Notes: generated from the letters alone by a model not told the origin. DNA of 64,000 nucleotides from an uncultured Porphyromonadaceae bacterium (GCA_947643165.1 CANRVB010000005.1:62001-126000); one strand, 5' to 3'. Numbered from the stretch's first letter, positions 34,676-43,993 are shown. Program-made: numbers and translations.

Positions 34676-34692
34676 CGCTAAATTTGGGTATT
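34657..34692. promoter_or_regulatory. Perfect 16-bp inverted repeat over the xus promoter (candidate operator)
   Basis: Arms 34657-34672 (AATACCCAAATTTAGC) and 34677-34692 are perfectly complementary with a 4-base centre AATC. It lies 14 bases past the RND stop but is not followed by a T-run on either strand, so it is a poor intrinsic terminator. Its overlap with the -33 and spacer of the receptor promoter suggests a repressor site, for example iron-responsive. Both roles remain possible. Confidence 0.55.
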
Positions 34693-34705
34693 TATAATGA
34701 CTGGA

Positions 34706-37700
34706 CTAATTCATATTGATTATTTTTCGTCTCTTTTCTGGCATGATGCGTTCATGTATATATCTGAAAGCTACAAAAAATATCGGTACCATGAACAGTA
34801 GCGCGAGCGATCCGAACAGCAGACCTCCTACAGTCGCGACTCCAACCGATATATTGCCGTTGGCTCCGACTCCCGATGCGAACATAAGTGGCAACATGCC
34901 GAATATCATCATCGCTGTGGTCATTACTATTGGTCGGAATCGGGCCTTGGCCGCCGAAATGGCGGAAGCGACCAGACTCATACCCTCTTTTCGCCGTGCA
35001 GTGGCATACTCTGTCAGCAGAATTGCGGTTTTGGCAAGCAGACCTATCAGCATGATAAGGCCGATCTGCATATAGATATTGTTTTCTATCCCCCACCAGC
35101 GTGCGAATATGAAACTTCCGGCCAAACCTACTGGTACTGCGATAATTACAGCAAACGGTACCGTAAGGCTCTCGTAGAGGGCGCAAAGTATCAGATAGAC
35201 AAACGTAAGGCAGATGGCAAAAACCAGTGCGGTGGTGTTTCCTGATGAGGATTCCTCACGCGACATTCCGCCGAATTCATATCCGAAACCGGTTGGTAGC
35301 GACTGCGCGGCCACTTCCTTTATGGCCTGGATTGCATCGCCCGAGCTATATCCTTCACCTTGTTCTCCATACACCGAGATAGATGGGAAGAGATTGAATC
35401 GCGACAAACTTTCAGAACCGTATACTCGGGTCAGTTTGATGAAATTATCAAGTGGAGCCATATTGCCGTCCTGGCTGCGCACAAACATGCTTTTTAGCGA
35501 CTCGGTGTCAAGACGGCTCTCGGGCGATGCCTGTACCATCACGCGATACAGTTTGGTGAAGCGGTTGAGGTTTGAAGAATAGCTTCCGCCTACATAACCC
35601 GACAGAGTAGACAGGACATCCGATGGTGATACGTTCATTTTAAGGCATTTGGCGGCATCGACCTCTACCATGTATTGTGGATAGTTGGTGTCGAACGTTG
35701 TGTATGCGCGTGATATTTCAGGCCTATGGTTAAGAGCTTCGATAAACTGGCGTGTAGTAGCCAGCAACTCATCCGTGCTGACTCCCGAACGGTCCTGAAC
35801 GTATAGCTCGAATCCGCTGCCTGTGCCATAGCCCGATATCATAGGCGACTGCGACACGCGTATCTGCGCATCGGTTATTCCTGCGGTGCGTTTGTATATC
35901 TCACGTGTCACGGAATTGATATCGTGTTCCGATCCTGCGCGTTCTTTCCAGTCAAGCAGGCGTATGTTGAAGGATCCGGCGGAAGCCGATTGGTCGTGTC
36001 TTGCATTTTTGCCGGCCACACGCGAGTATATTGAAATTTCAGGAATATCCTTTATCGCATCCTCGATCTGATCCATTATCTGGTTGGTTTCATCAAGATT
36101 GCTGCCGGGTGCCACCTGTACGTTTATGCTGAGCGTACCCATATCCTCCTGCGGCACAAGTCCCGTCTTGGTTGTACGCATCAGCCAGACAAGTCCACCT
36201 GCCGATAGCAGCAGCAACGCAAGCACTATCCATCGTTGCTTGAACAAGAACATTACGCCCGTACGGTACTGACCTACTACGTTGGCAAATGAGCGGTCGA
36301 ACGCATAGTGGAACCGTTGTCTGAATGTCGATTTCTCGTTTGCGTGACTGCCGGGCTTCATAAGAATCGCGCTTAGAGCCGGACACAGTGTCATGGCATT
36401 GATGAGCGATATGCCTACGGCTACGGCCATTGTCAGGCCGAATTGTGTGTAGAACGTACCGGTGGTGCCTCCCATGAAGCAGACGGGTATGAATACGGCC
36501 ATAAACACTACCGTAGTGGTTATGAGTGCCGTCGACAACCCGCCCATAGCATTTACAGTCGCAGTATACGGATCTTTTTCCCCTTCATCAAATTTCGCCT
36601 GAACCGCCTCGACCACAACTACCGAGTCGTCGACCACAGTACCTATCACAAGGACTATGGCAAATAAAGTCAACATGTTTAGAGTGAACCCGACTGCATA
36701 TATGAAGGCGAAAGTACCGATTAGAGATACCATGATGGATATCGCCGGAATGATAGTTGTGCGGATATCGTGCAGGAACAGATATACGACAAGTATGACC
36801 AGAATCAGAGCTATGACAAGGGTCTCTATGACCTTGTCGATCGACGCATCCAGGAAGTCCTTTGTGCTCGATATGTCAGTCAGAACCATTCCTTCCGGAA
36901 GATTGGCGCGAATCTCATCAAGGATTTTATCAATCTCGGTGATAACGTCATTGGCATTTGAACCTGCTGTCTGAGCGATCATTGCATTGGCTCCGGGGTG
37001 CCCGCTTGTCTCGCTTAGCATCGTATAGTTCAATGCCCCGAGCTCAATGTCTGCAACATCTTTCAGTCGAAGCACTGTGCCATCCTGTGATGCGCGTATG
37101 ACCATATTCTCATAATCGGCGGCATCCTCATAGCGTCCTCTGTACTTCAGTACGTATTGGAATGTGTTTGTCGACTCAGCGCCAAGAGTACCGGTTGGCG
37201 ACTCCAGATTCTGGTCGGCAAGAACCTTCGATATGTCAGCCGGAACAAGTCCGTATTGCGACATTTTGGCTGGATTGAGCCATATTCGCATTGCGTAGTC
37301 GGCACCCCATATATTCACTTCGCCAACACCGGCCACACGCGATATCTGCGGCTCGATGTTGATTTTCATATAGTTGGTTAGAAAATTCGCGTCATATGCA
37401 TCCGTCGGGCTGTATAATGTTATGGTTTTCAGGGTACTGTTCTGGCGTTTGCGTATTGTCACACCGCTCTTTGTGACTTCGGCTGGCAATAATCCCTGGG
37501 CCGATGCTACACGGTTCTGAACATTGACCACAGCCATATCGGCATCCGTACCCTGCTTGAAATATATTGATATAGAGGCAGATCCGGTGTTTGTAGCGGT
37601 CGATGTCATATACATCATATCCTCCACGCCATTGAGCGATTCCTCAAGCGGAACAATGACACTTTTCATCACAGTCTCCGCGTTTGCGCCTGTGTATGAG

Positions 37701-37843
37701 GCTGATACGCGCACCGTAGGTGGCGCTATATTAGGAAATTGTTCAATTGGCAATTGCAGGAGTCCGAGTACACCCAGTATGACAATCAAGACGGATATCA
37801 CACCGGCCAATACCGGCCTGTCGATAAATGTTTTTACAGTCAT
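34706..37843 (-). CDS. RND efflux pump inner-membrane subunit (AcrB/HAE1 type)
   Basis: 1045 residues, full AcrB length (1049 in E. coli), with the 12-helix, two large periplasmic loop layout. N-terminus FIDRPVLAGVISVLIVILG is typical. The proton relay is intact: the Asp pair in GTVVDDSVVVVEAVQ (helix 4, near residue 405) and Lys in LLAKTAILLTEYA (helix 10, near 935). No membrane-fusion adaptor or TolC-like gene is adjacent; both flanks belong to other systems, so the pump must borrow partners. It diverges from the LytS/LytTR cassette. Confidence 0.95.
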   Translation of the reverse strand: MTVKTFIDRPVLAGVISVLIVILGVLGLLQLPIEQFPNIAPPTVRVSASYTGANAETVMKSVIVPLEESLNGVEDMMYMTSTATNTGSASISIYFKQGTDADMAVVNVQNRVASAQGLLPAEVTKSGVTIRKRQNSTLKTITLYSPTDAYDANFLTNYMKINIEPQISRVAGVGEVNIWGADYAMRIWLNPAKMSQYGLVPADISKVLADQNLESPTGTLGAESTNTFQYVLKYRGRYEDAADYENMVIRASQDGTVLRLKDVADIELGALNYTMLSETSGHPGANAMIAQTAGSNANDVITEIDKILDEIRANLPEGMVLTDISSTKDFLDASIDKVIETLVIALILVILVVYLFLHDIRTTIIPAISIMVSLIGTFAFIYAVGFTLNMLTLFAIVLVIGTVVDDSVVVVEAVQAKFDEGEKDPYTATVNAMGGLSTALITTTVVFMAVFIPVCFMGGTTGTFYTQFGLTMAVAVGISLINAMTLCPALSAILMKPGSHANEKSTFRQRFHYAFDRSFANVVGQYRTGVMFLFKQRWIVLALLLLSAGGLVWLMRTTKTGLVPQEDMGTLSINVQVAPGSNLDETNQIMDQIEDAIKDIPEISIYSRVAGKNARHDQSASAGSFNIRLLDWKERAGSEHDINSVTREIYKRTAGITDAQIRVSQSPMISGYGTGSGFELYVQDRSGVSTDELLATTRQFIEALNHRPEISRAYTTFDTNYPQYMVEVDAAKCLKMNVSPSDVLSTLSGYVGGSYSSNLNRFTKLYRVMVQASPESRLDTESLKSMFVRSQDGNMAPLDNFIKLTRVYGSESLSRFNLFPSISVYGEQGEGYSSGDAIQAIKEVAAQSLPTGFGYEFGGMSREESSSGNTTALVFAICLTFVYLILCALYESLTVPFAVIIAVPVGLAGSFIFARWWGIENNIYMQIGLIMLIGLLAKTAILLTEYATARRKEGMSLVASAISAAKARFRPIVMTTAMMIFGMLPLMFASGVGANGNISVGVATVGGLLFGSLALLFMVPIFFVAFRYIHERIMPEKRRKIINMN

Positions 37844-37859
37844 GATACGAATTTTGTAA

Positions 37860-37867
37860 CAAAATTA
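37860..37867 (-). promoter_or_regulatory. -7 box of the RND pump gene
   Basis: The minus strand reads TAATTTTG 16 bases before the pump ATG. No TTTG at the normal distance. Confidence 0.4.
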
Positions 37868-37975
37868 AGAGATATTGATCAATAGGGGTAGCCTTGTGAA
37901 GTGAGTGATGATAAACGTCGTTAAAGTGATGGTAAACGAATTAGGTGTCGCGTATGGTCATAATTCATAAATGAT

Positions 37976-37983
37976 TAACTTTG
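37976..37983 (+). promoter_or_regulatory. -7 box of the LytS/LytTR cassette
   Basis: TAACTTTG with a one-mismatch TATG at 37953-37956, 19 bases upstream. The predicted start of the transcript is at the ATG of the tiny ORF at 37988. Confidence 0.5.
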
Positions 37984-37987
37984 CAAC

Positions 37988-38008
37988 ATGAAAATTATGC
38001 GGATATGA
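37988..38008 (+). CDS. Possible 6-residue leader ORF coupled to the sensor kinase
   Basis: ATG (37988) encodes MKIMRI and stops at TGA 38006-38008, overlapping the kinase ATG (38005) as ATGA. It begins where transcription should start. A short translated leader handing ribosomes to the kinase would fit, but a chance frame this short cannot be excluded. Confidence 0.25.
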   Translation: MKIMRI

Positions 38009-39018
38009 TGAAAAATGTATCAGCTTACATAGACATCGTTTTTTGCGTGATTGTGTTGCCGATGATGATACTCCTGTTTCCGGTGGAGAGATGGTATCAC
38101 AATTTCCAATGGTATGTCTGTATGGTGGTGGTATGGCTGTATCTGCTTTATTTTTCCAACCGTTTCTTCACGGTTCCGTCGCTGTTCGGGAGTACGCGCA
38201 TGCGAGTGGCTGGTATTGTGGCGGTTACGCTGTCGGTGGTAGTGACATATTTTATGTCGGTTGTCACTCTGTATACCCCGAAAGTCAGTATTCACGATTC
38301 AGGTATCACCCGTATTTTCCCATCCATACAGCAGTATCAGCAGGCTGTGTGGTGCCTGTTCATGATAGTCGAGGCTTTTAGTTTTGCAGTCGGACTGCTT
38401 TTGCAGACAAATCTTCAACGGGCAAGGCGCAGAGCTGCGGAGACTGAGCGCGATAAGGCTGAAATAGAGCTATATAAGGCTCAGATAAAGCCGCATTTCA
38501 TGTTTAATACGCTCAATTCACTATACGGACTTTTCCTGACGGAAAACAAAAATGCTCTGGAATCGTTGGAAAAATTCATCTCAATGATGCGATATATGTA
38601 CACTTCATCGCATTGTGACAGGGTTTTATTGGCTGATGAGGCGAATTATATAAGGCAATACGTGGAGTTGCAATCGTTGCGGCTGAATGAGATGACGGAG
38701 GTAAAAATGTGTGTTAATATACAGAGTGACAGTGTGTTAGTTCCTCCTATGCTGCTGGTGACGTTTGTGGAGAACTGTTTCAAGCACGGGAGCTCTCCGA
38801 TAGAGCGCAGCGAGATAGCTATCACGTTGACAGAGAGCGGGGGAGAGCTGAATTTCAGTACTTCGAACCATATCTTTCCGGTGAAGCGGATAGGGGAGCA
38901 TATGGGCATAGAAAACTGTCGAAGGAGGCTGGAACTGCTTTACCCTCAGCGACATAGGCTCGAGATCGAGTCGGATGAAATTGAGTATAATGTGCACCTA
39001 TACGTTAAGTTGCTATGA
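38005..39018 (+). CDS. LytS/YehU-family sensor histidine kinase
   Basis: 337 residues from the ATG at 38005 (a second ATG follows at once); a TTG at 37981 lies in the promoter and is rejected. Four membrane helices at about residues 12-30, 38-56, 68-88 and 108-130 form the sensor; there is no periplasmic ligand domain. A short coiled coil leads into the His_kinase motif IKPHFMFNTLNSLYGL (phospho-His near 163) and an HATPase with NCFKHG and GIENCRRRL. Its stop overlaps the response regulator start. Confidence 0.93.
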   Translation: MMKNVSAYIDIVFCVIVLPMMILLFPVERWYHNFQWYVCMVVVWLYLLYFSNRFFTVPSLFGSTRMRVAGIVAVTLSVVVTYFMSVVTLYTPKVSIHDSGITRIFPSIQQYQQAVWCLFMIVEAFSFAVGLLLQTNLQRARRRAAETERDKAEIELYKAQIKPHFMFNTLNSLYGLFLTENKNALESLEKFISMMRYMYTSSHCDRVLLADEANYIRQYVELQSLRLNEMTEVKMCVNIQSDSVLVPPMLLVTFVENCFKHGSSPIERSEIAITLTESGGELNFSTSNHIFPVKRIGEHMGIENCRRRLELLYPQRHRLEIESDEIEYNVHLYVKLL

Positions 39019-39719
39019 TCAAGTGTGTTGCGATAGATGACGAACCCATAGCGATCGCCATTTTACAGGAATATTGCCGCCGTTACGGTGACATAGAACT
39101 TGAGTGTTTCACGTCACCTGTGACGGGCATGGAGTATATAAGAAAGTCGGGTGCGGACGTGGTTTTTCTCGATATAGAAATGAAGTCGCACAATGGAGTC
39201 GAGCTTGCCCGGGAGTTGCCGGATAACATAGCTCTGATCTTTACGACGGCCTATGCCCAATATGCGATCGACGGGTATGATGTGGATGCGGTAGACTTTC
39301 TTCATAAGCCGATATTTTACGCGCGGTTCGAGCGGGCTGTAGAGAAGGCGAAGAAGTGGATAGGCTATAATTCGGACAGGCCGGATGATTTCATCACGCT
39401 GAAGGTGGAGCATAAGAATGTCATCATCAATCTTGCCGATATCATACTGGTCGAGGCGATGGATAACTATGTGAAGGTTTTCAGGCGAGGGCTGCCGATG
39501 GTTCTGTCGCAGATTACGATGAAGGAGATGGAGACATTGCTTCCGGAGGCCAGGTTCCGCCGTATCCACCGTTCGTTCATCATCTCGGTGAGCGGGATAG
39601 AGAAGATATCGAACCGCAAGGTCTACATGCTTGGCATTGACAGGCCGGTTCCGGTTGGCAGGAAGTATCTCGAAGAGTTCAATTCGTTTTATAATAATCT
39701 AAAAGCAAACAGAGTATGA
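39015..39719 (+). CDS. LytTR-family response regulator
   Basis: 234 residues. Receiver domain with acidic pocket D8-D9, phosphorylated D53 in FLDIEMKSHNG and Lys in LHKPI (about residue 98). C-terminal LytTR DNA-binding domain from about residue 125 (LADIILVEAMDNYVKVF, RRIHRSFIISVSGIEKI). It overlaps both the kinase and the PepSY-like gene by four bases, so the three are made as a chain. Confidence 0.95.
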   Translation: MIKCVAIDDEPIAIAILQEYCRRYGDIELECFTSPVTGMEYIRKSGADVVFLDIEMKSHNGVELARELPDNIALIFTTAYAQYAIDGYDVDAVDFLHKPIFYARFERAVEKAKKWIGYNSDRPDDFITLKVEHKNVIINLADIILVEAMDNYVKVFRRGLPMVLSQITMKEMETLLPEARFRRIHRSFIISVSGIEKISNRKVYMLGIDRPVPVGRKYLEEFNSFYNNLKANRV

Positions 39720-40189
39720 AAAAATCAATCATCGCACTGCTTATGGCAGTGATGGTAGTGTCGGTAGCGGGAACCGCCTATGCCGGCACGCCAATAAAGG
39801 ACAGTGAGCTGCCAAAGGCTGCCGTAGCGTTCATAAAGAAGTATTTTCCTTCGGAGACAATCCGCAAGGCTGAAAAGGATAACGGCCGCCGCGGTATGGA
39901 ATATGAGGTTGACTTTACCAGCGGTGCGGAAGTGGAATTCACATCGGACGGCAACTGGAAGGATGTGAAGGCTGCGCGTGGGAACGCGCTTCCCGCCGGC
40001 ATAGTTCCGTCGGCTATCAGCAAGTATGTGGAGACCAACCACAAGGGCCAGAGCATAGTTGAGATCTCGCGTAAGCGCGGTGGCTATGAGGTCGAGCTGT
40101 CGAACGGTAAGGAGATAAAACTCACAGAGGACGGCAAGCCTTTTACCGGAGAAAGAGGAGAGAGAAGAGGCGGCGGTCGTCGCCGTTGA
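39716..40189 (+). CDS. Secreted PepSY-like domain protein
   Basis: 157 residues. Signal peptide ends at TAYA (about residue 22). Two PepSY_like repeats follow (KAAVAFIKKYFPSETIRKAEKD with a EYEVDFTSGAEVEFTSDGNWK strand, then SAISKYVETNHKGQSIVEISRKRG with YEVELSNGKEIKLTEDG). The tail is Arg/Gly-rich (GERGERRGGGRRR). Function of the family is unknown; membership in a two-component cassette suggests an envelope sensor or accessory. A terminator follows. Confidence 0.8.
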   Translation: MKKSIIALLMAVMVVSVAGTAYAGTPIKDSELPKAAVAFIKKYFPSETIRKAEKDNGRRGMEYEVDFTSGAEVEFTSDGNWKDVKAARGNALPAGIVPSAISKYVETNHKGQSIVEISRKRGGYEVELSNGKEIKLTEDGKPFTGERGERRGGGRRR

Positions 40190-40216
40190 TTTGATAAATG
40201 GAGATATGACAATGAT

Positions 40217-40246
40217 GCGGGCCGGCAACACCGGTCCGCTTTCTGT
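40217..40246 (+). terminator. Terminator of the LytS/LytTR/PepSY cassette
   Basis: A 9-bp stem, GCGGGCCGG (40217-40225) with CCGGTCCGC (40231-40239), with one G-U pair, a 5-base loop, followed by TTTCTGTTT. Confidence 0.75.
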
Positions 40247-40273
40247 TTGCCGGGGGGATGCGTTAATAATAAT

Positions 40274-40304
40274 TTTGAGATTGATACATTTATGAGTAAA
40301 TTTG
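40274..40304 (+). promoter_or_regulatory. Promoter of the DUF4421 gene
   Basis: TTTG (40274-40277) and TAAATTTG (40297-40304), 19 bases apart: full consensus. It isolates the DUF4421 gene from the cassette before it. Confidence 0.75.
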
Positions 40305-40339
40305 CAGTGCATTTCCGCGATAGTTAGTCATAAGTATCT

Positions 40340-41551
40340 GTGCTACGTATATCTTCCGGCATTATCAAACGCTTGGCGGTAAGCCTTGTGATGTTGTCGA
40401 TATCCGCGTTATTACGAGTGTATGCGAGCGATCACGCCGATAGCGGTGTATCGTCCGCAGATTCGACATATACTCAGGTCACGGTGACGCGCAACGACTC
40501 GATAACGGATATAGAGGCGTGGAAGAATCCTGAGGAGAGCGGTGGCGGACGACTGGAGTGGGTGAATCAGCTCGTAGCATCGGGATTTCATATAAACGAT
40601 CCGTCGATCAAGTATCCGAAGTTTGCGCGTTGGCTGCTGAATGTGTACAACTGGGGCGACAAGACGTTCAACTCGTATGACAGTGACTATGTGGTCGGTG
40701 TGGGGAAGAACTGGAAGGCGAAGTCGAAGAACGACACATGGATGCGAACCTACGTGATGCATTTCGATGACAATTCACTGATGCATATATCGTCGAAGGT
40801 ATATGAGGACATGGGTTTTGATGTGAGTTTCATGGCTGCCAATCTCGGATATACGTTTAATGTGAACAGCTGGATGGGTGATAATACGTCGCGTCATCGT
40901 TTTGACTTCAGCTTCACGTGCTCGCTGTTCTCGGCCAGTTTCTCAAAACAATCAGTAAAGGGCGGGGCGATAATAAGGAAATTCGGAGACTATAAGGAGG
41001 GGTCGCATCTGAGCTATGATTTCAGCGATATAGATGTGGATGATACCAATCTGGATATCTATTATTTTTTCAATCACAAGAAATATTCGCAAGCGGCGGC
41101 TTACTGCTACTCGAAATATCAGCTGCGTAGCGCAGGATCGTGGGTGATCGGCTTCAACTATCTGCGCCAGCGGCTGTATATGGATTTCAATGGTCTGCCG
41201 GCGGATATGCTTGCGGCGCTACCGGCTATACAACGTCAGTATGATTTCAATTACAAGGATTACAATGTGCTGTGCGGATATGCCCACAATTGGGTCCTGA
41301 AGCCGAGGGTATGGCTGATCAATCTGACAGTGATGCCAAGCGTAGGATACAAGCATACGAGTCAGTCGAGCCGGTCGATACGAGATATGCTTTCGACTAA
41401 TATAGAGGCTCTGGGAGCTGTAGTATACAATCATAAATGGCTGTTCGCTTCGTTGACGGGACGTTTCAACGGCTATATTAATTTCGGTAAGAGCTATACA
41501 TTTTTCAACAGCACGCAAATAATGACGGCGAGCGTCGGTGTGAGATTTTGA
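40340..41551 (+). CDS. DUF4421 family outer-membrane-like protein
   Basis: 403 residues from a GTG at 40340; an ATG at 40391 would leave a shorter signal peptide. Signal sequence ends near VYASD. The family core (DSDYVVGVGKNWKAKSKND, then SLMHISSKVYEDMGFDVS and a Phe/Tyr-rich set of strands) resembles a small outer-membrane beta-barrel. Function unknown. Own promoter; no obvious partner. Confidence 0.8.
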   Translation: MLRISSGIIKRLAVSLVMLSISALLRVYASDHADSGVSSADSTYTQVTVTRNDSITDIEAWKNPEESGGGRLEWVNQLVASGFHINDPSIKYPKFARWLLNVYNWGDKTFNSYDSDYVVGVGKNWKAKSKNDTWMRTYVMHFDDNSLMHISSKVYEDMGFDVSFMAANLGYTFNVNSWMGDNTSRHRFDFSFTCSLFSASFSKQSVKGGAIIRKFGDYKEGSHLSYDFSDIDVDDTNLDIYYFFNHKKYSQAAAYCYSKYQLRSAGSWVIGFNYLRQRLYMDFNGLPADMLAALPAIQRQYDFNYKDYNVLCGYAHNWVLKPRVWLINLTVMPSVGYKHTSQSSRSIRDMLSTNIEALGAVVYNHKWLFASLTGRFNGYINFGKSYTFFNSTQIMTASVGVRF

Positions 41552-41681
41552 TCCGGGGTGGTTTTGAGAAAGTTTCCCAAAACTAAAAGCCAACAATGTG
41601 TGTATTAGTGTTTTAAATAAATTGGGGTGTGGCGAAAGTTTTCCAAAAGTGAAAATTTTGTTGATTGAAATTGTTAAAACG

Positions 41682-41713
41682 CTTGCCTGATCGGGATAAT
41701 TGTTGTAGCTTTG
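41682..41713 (+). promoter_or_regulatory. Promoter of nrdD-nrdG
   Basis: CTTG (41682-41685) and TAGCTTTG (41706-41713), 20 bases apart. The leader is about 60 bases. The rest of the 41552-41777 gap has AT-rich tracts with repeated 'AAAGTTTCCCAAAA / AAAGTTTTCCAAAA' (41569 and 41635 areas), perhaps a regulator site. Confidence 0.6.
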
Positions 41714-41777
41714 TCGTGGCAATAAAATGCCTCGATAAACAATAGAATCTGTTCCATTAAAACAAATATCATAAAAG

Positions 41778-43985
41778 ATGATACATACCGTAGTGAAGCG
41801 CGACGGCCGCGTGGTAGGTTATAACGAAGAGAAGATCAAGGCGGCAATACGCAAGGCGATGCTCACAACCGATCTTGGCGAAGATGAGTCGCTGCTTCAG
41901 CGTATAGCTGACTATATAGGAATGCGTGGCAGCGAGCAGATGACGGTGGAACAGATACAGGATATGGTGGAGATAGAGCTGATGAAGTCGTCGCGCAAGG
42001 AGGTTGCGAAGCGCTATATAGCGTATCGTGATCAGCGCAGCATAGCCCGTCGCGCCAAGACCAGAGATATATTTCTTGAGATAATCGAGGCAAAGAACAA
42101 TGACATAACCCGAGAGAACGCGAATATGAACACGGATTCGCCGGCGGGTATGATGATGAAATTCGCGAGCGAAACGACCAAGCCCTTTGTCGATGACTAT
42201 CTGTTGTCGGCGGAAGCCCGCGAGGCGGTGAGACATGGTTATCTGCATATCCATGACAAGGATTATTATCCGACAAAGAGTCTGACATGCGTGCAGCATC
42301 CTCTTGATACGATTCTGGAGCATGGCTTTACGGCAGGCCACGGCGAGAGCCGTCCGGCGAAGCGCATAGAGACGGCGAGCATAATAAGCTGCATATCGCT
42401 CGAGACGGCTCAGAATGAGATGCACGGTGGACAGGCGATCCCTGCATTCGACTTCTATCTGGCTCCGTTTGTGAGGTATTCGTTCATAGAGGAGCTGAAG
42501 AAGCTGGCCGATATAGAGGACCGCGATCTGTCGCACCTATATCATATAGAGCTTGAGGATTATACGAAGCGTAAGCTGTCGGGGCTGACGGGCGATGAGC
42601 GTCTGGTGCAGCATGCCGTGAACCAGACGGTGGACCGTGTGCATCAGTCGATGGAGGCGTTCATACACAATATGAACACGATACATTCGCGCGGTGGCAA
42701 TCAGGTGGTATTCAGTTCGATAAACTATGGCACCGATACGTCGGCCGAGGGTCGCTGCATAATAAGGGAGTTGCTGCACAGTACGTATGAGGGTGTGGGC
42801 AACGGAGCCACGGCTATTTTCCCTATCCAGATATGGAAAAAGAAGCGTGGCGTGAGCTATCTGCCGGAGGACCGCAACTATGATCTGTACAAGCTGGCAT
42901 GTAAGGTGACCGCCCGCAGGTTCTTCCCGAATTTCGTGAATCTTGACGCTACGTTCAACCAGCATGAGAAGTGGCGTGCGGATGATCCGAAGCGTTATCT
43001 GTATGAGGTGGCTACGATGGGCTGCCGCACACGTGTGTTTGAGAACCGCTATGGCGAGAAGACTTCGGTAGGACGCGGCAATCTGAGTTTCTCTACAATA
43101 AATATAGTGCGCATAGCCATAGAGTGTATGGCCATAAAGGATCAAGAGGAGCGAATAGACCGGTTCTTCCACAAGCTCGACGAGGTGCTGGAGATAACGG
43201 CCCGTCAGCTTTGCGACAGGTTCAATTTCCAGCGTACAGCACTGGCCAAGCAGTTCCCGCTGCTTATGTCGCGTCTGTGGACAGGGTGTGACCAGCTGAA
43301 GAGTGAGGATACGATAGAGCCGGTGATAAATCAAGGAACACTCGGCATAGGCTTCATCGGACTTGCGGAGTGTCTGGTGGCTCTGACTGGGCATCATCAT
43401 GGTGAGAGCGAGGAGTCGCAGGCTCTCGGCCTGAAGATAGTAGGCCATATGCGCAGCCGTGCCAATGAGTTCTCGGAGCGTTATCAGCATAATTTCTCGG
43501 TTCTCGCCACACCGGCCGAGGGTCTGTCGGGCAAGTTCACGGCTGTTGACCGGAGGACATTCGGTGAGATTCCGGGTATCACGGATAAGAACTATTATAC
43601 GAACTCGAACCATGTTCCGGTGTATTATCACTGCACACCGGCGCATAAGGCGCGTGTGGAGGCTCCATATCATGAACTGACGCGCGGCGGTCATATATTC
43701 TATGTAGAAATAGATGGTGACGCAACCCACAATCCGGAGGCGATATCGCAGATAGTGGATCTGATGGACCGTAACAACATAGGTTACTGTTCGGTGAACC
43801 ATAACCGCAACAGGTGTATGGACTGCGGTCATGAGGATGCGGAGGATAATCTGACGGTGTGTCCGGACTGCGGCAGTCACCGTATAGACAAACTGCAGCG
43901 AATCACTGGTTATCTGGTAGGTACGACCGACCGCTGGAACAGTGCCAAACTGGCGGAACTGAACGACCGCGTGGTTCATAAATAA
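41778..43985 (+). CDS. nrdD: Anaerobic (class III) ribonucleoside-triphosphate reductase
   Basis: 735 residues. N-terminal ATP-cone (KRDGRVVGYNEEKIKAAIRKA, about 1-90) for allosteric control, glycyl-radical barrel, and a C-terminal Zn site with four Cys (CMDCGHEDAEDNLTVCPDCG). The radical glycine lies in RITGYLVGTTDRWN about 25 residues from the end. It makes deoxynucleotides without oxygen, fitting an anaerobe. The activase NrdG follows 8 bases later. Confidence 0.96.
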   Translation: MIHTVVKRDGRVVGYNEEKIKAAIRKAMLTTDLGEDESLLQRIADYIGMRGSEQMTVEQIQDMVEIELMKSSRKEVAKRYIAYRDQRSIARRAKTRDIFLEIIEAKNNDITRENANMNTDSPAGMMMKFASETTKPFVDDYLLSAEAREAVRHGYLHIHDKDYYPTKSLTCVQHPLDTILEHGFTAGHGESRPAKRIETASIISCISLETAQNEMHGGQAIPAFDFYLAPFVRYSFIEELKKLADIEDRDLSHLYHIELEDYTKRKLSGLTGDERLVQHAVNQTVDRVHQSMEAFIHNMNTIHSRGGNQVVFSSINYGTDTSAEGRCIIRELLHSTYEGVGNGATAIFPIQIWKKKRGVSYLPEDRNYDLYKLACKVTARRFFPNFVNLDATFNQHEKWRADDPKRYLYEVATMGCRTRVFENRYGEKTSVGRGNLSFSTINIVRIAIECMAIKDQEERIDRFFHKLDEVLEITARQLCDRFNFQRTALAKQFPLLMSRLWTGCDQLKSEDTIEPVINQGTLGIGFIGLAECLVALTGHHHGESEESQALGLKIVGHMRSRANEFSERYQHNFSVLATPAEGLSGKFTAVDRRTFGEIPGITDKNYYTNSNHVPVYYHCTPAHKARVEAPYHELTRGGHIFYVEIDGDATHNPEAISQIVDLMDRNNIGYCSVNHNRNRCMDCGHEDAEDNLTVCPDCGSHRIDKLQRITGYLVGTTDRWNSAKLAELNDRVVHK

Positions 43986-43993
43986 ACGTAGAA

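Noticed and set aside
34657-34692. Simple terminator of the RND gene
   Set aside because: Position fits, but no T-run follows the stem on the minus strand and it overlaps the receptor promoter, so an operator is the better reading. A dual role is not excluded.
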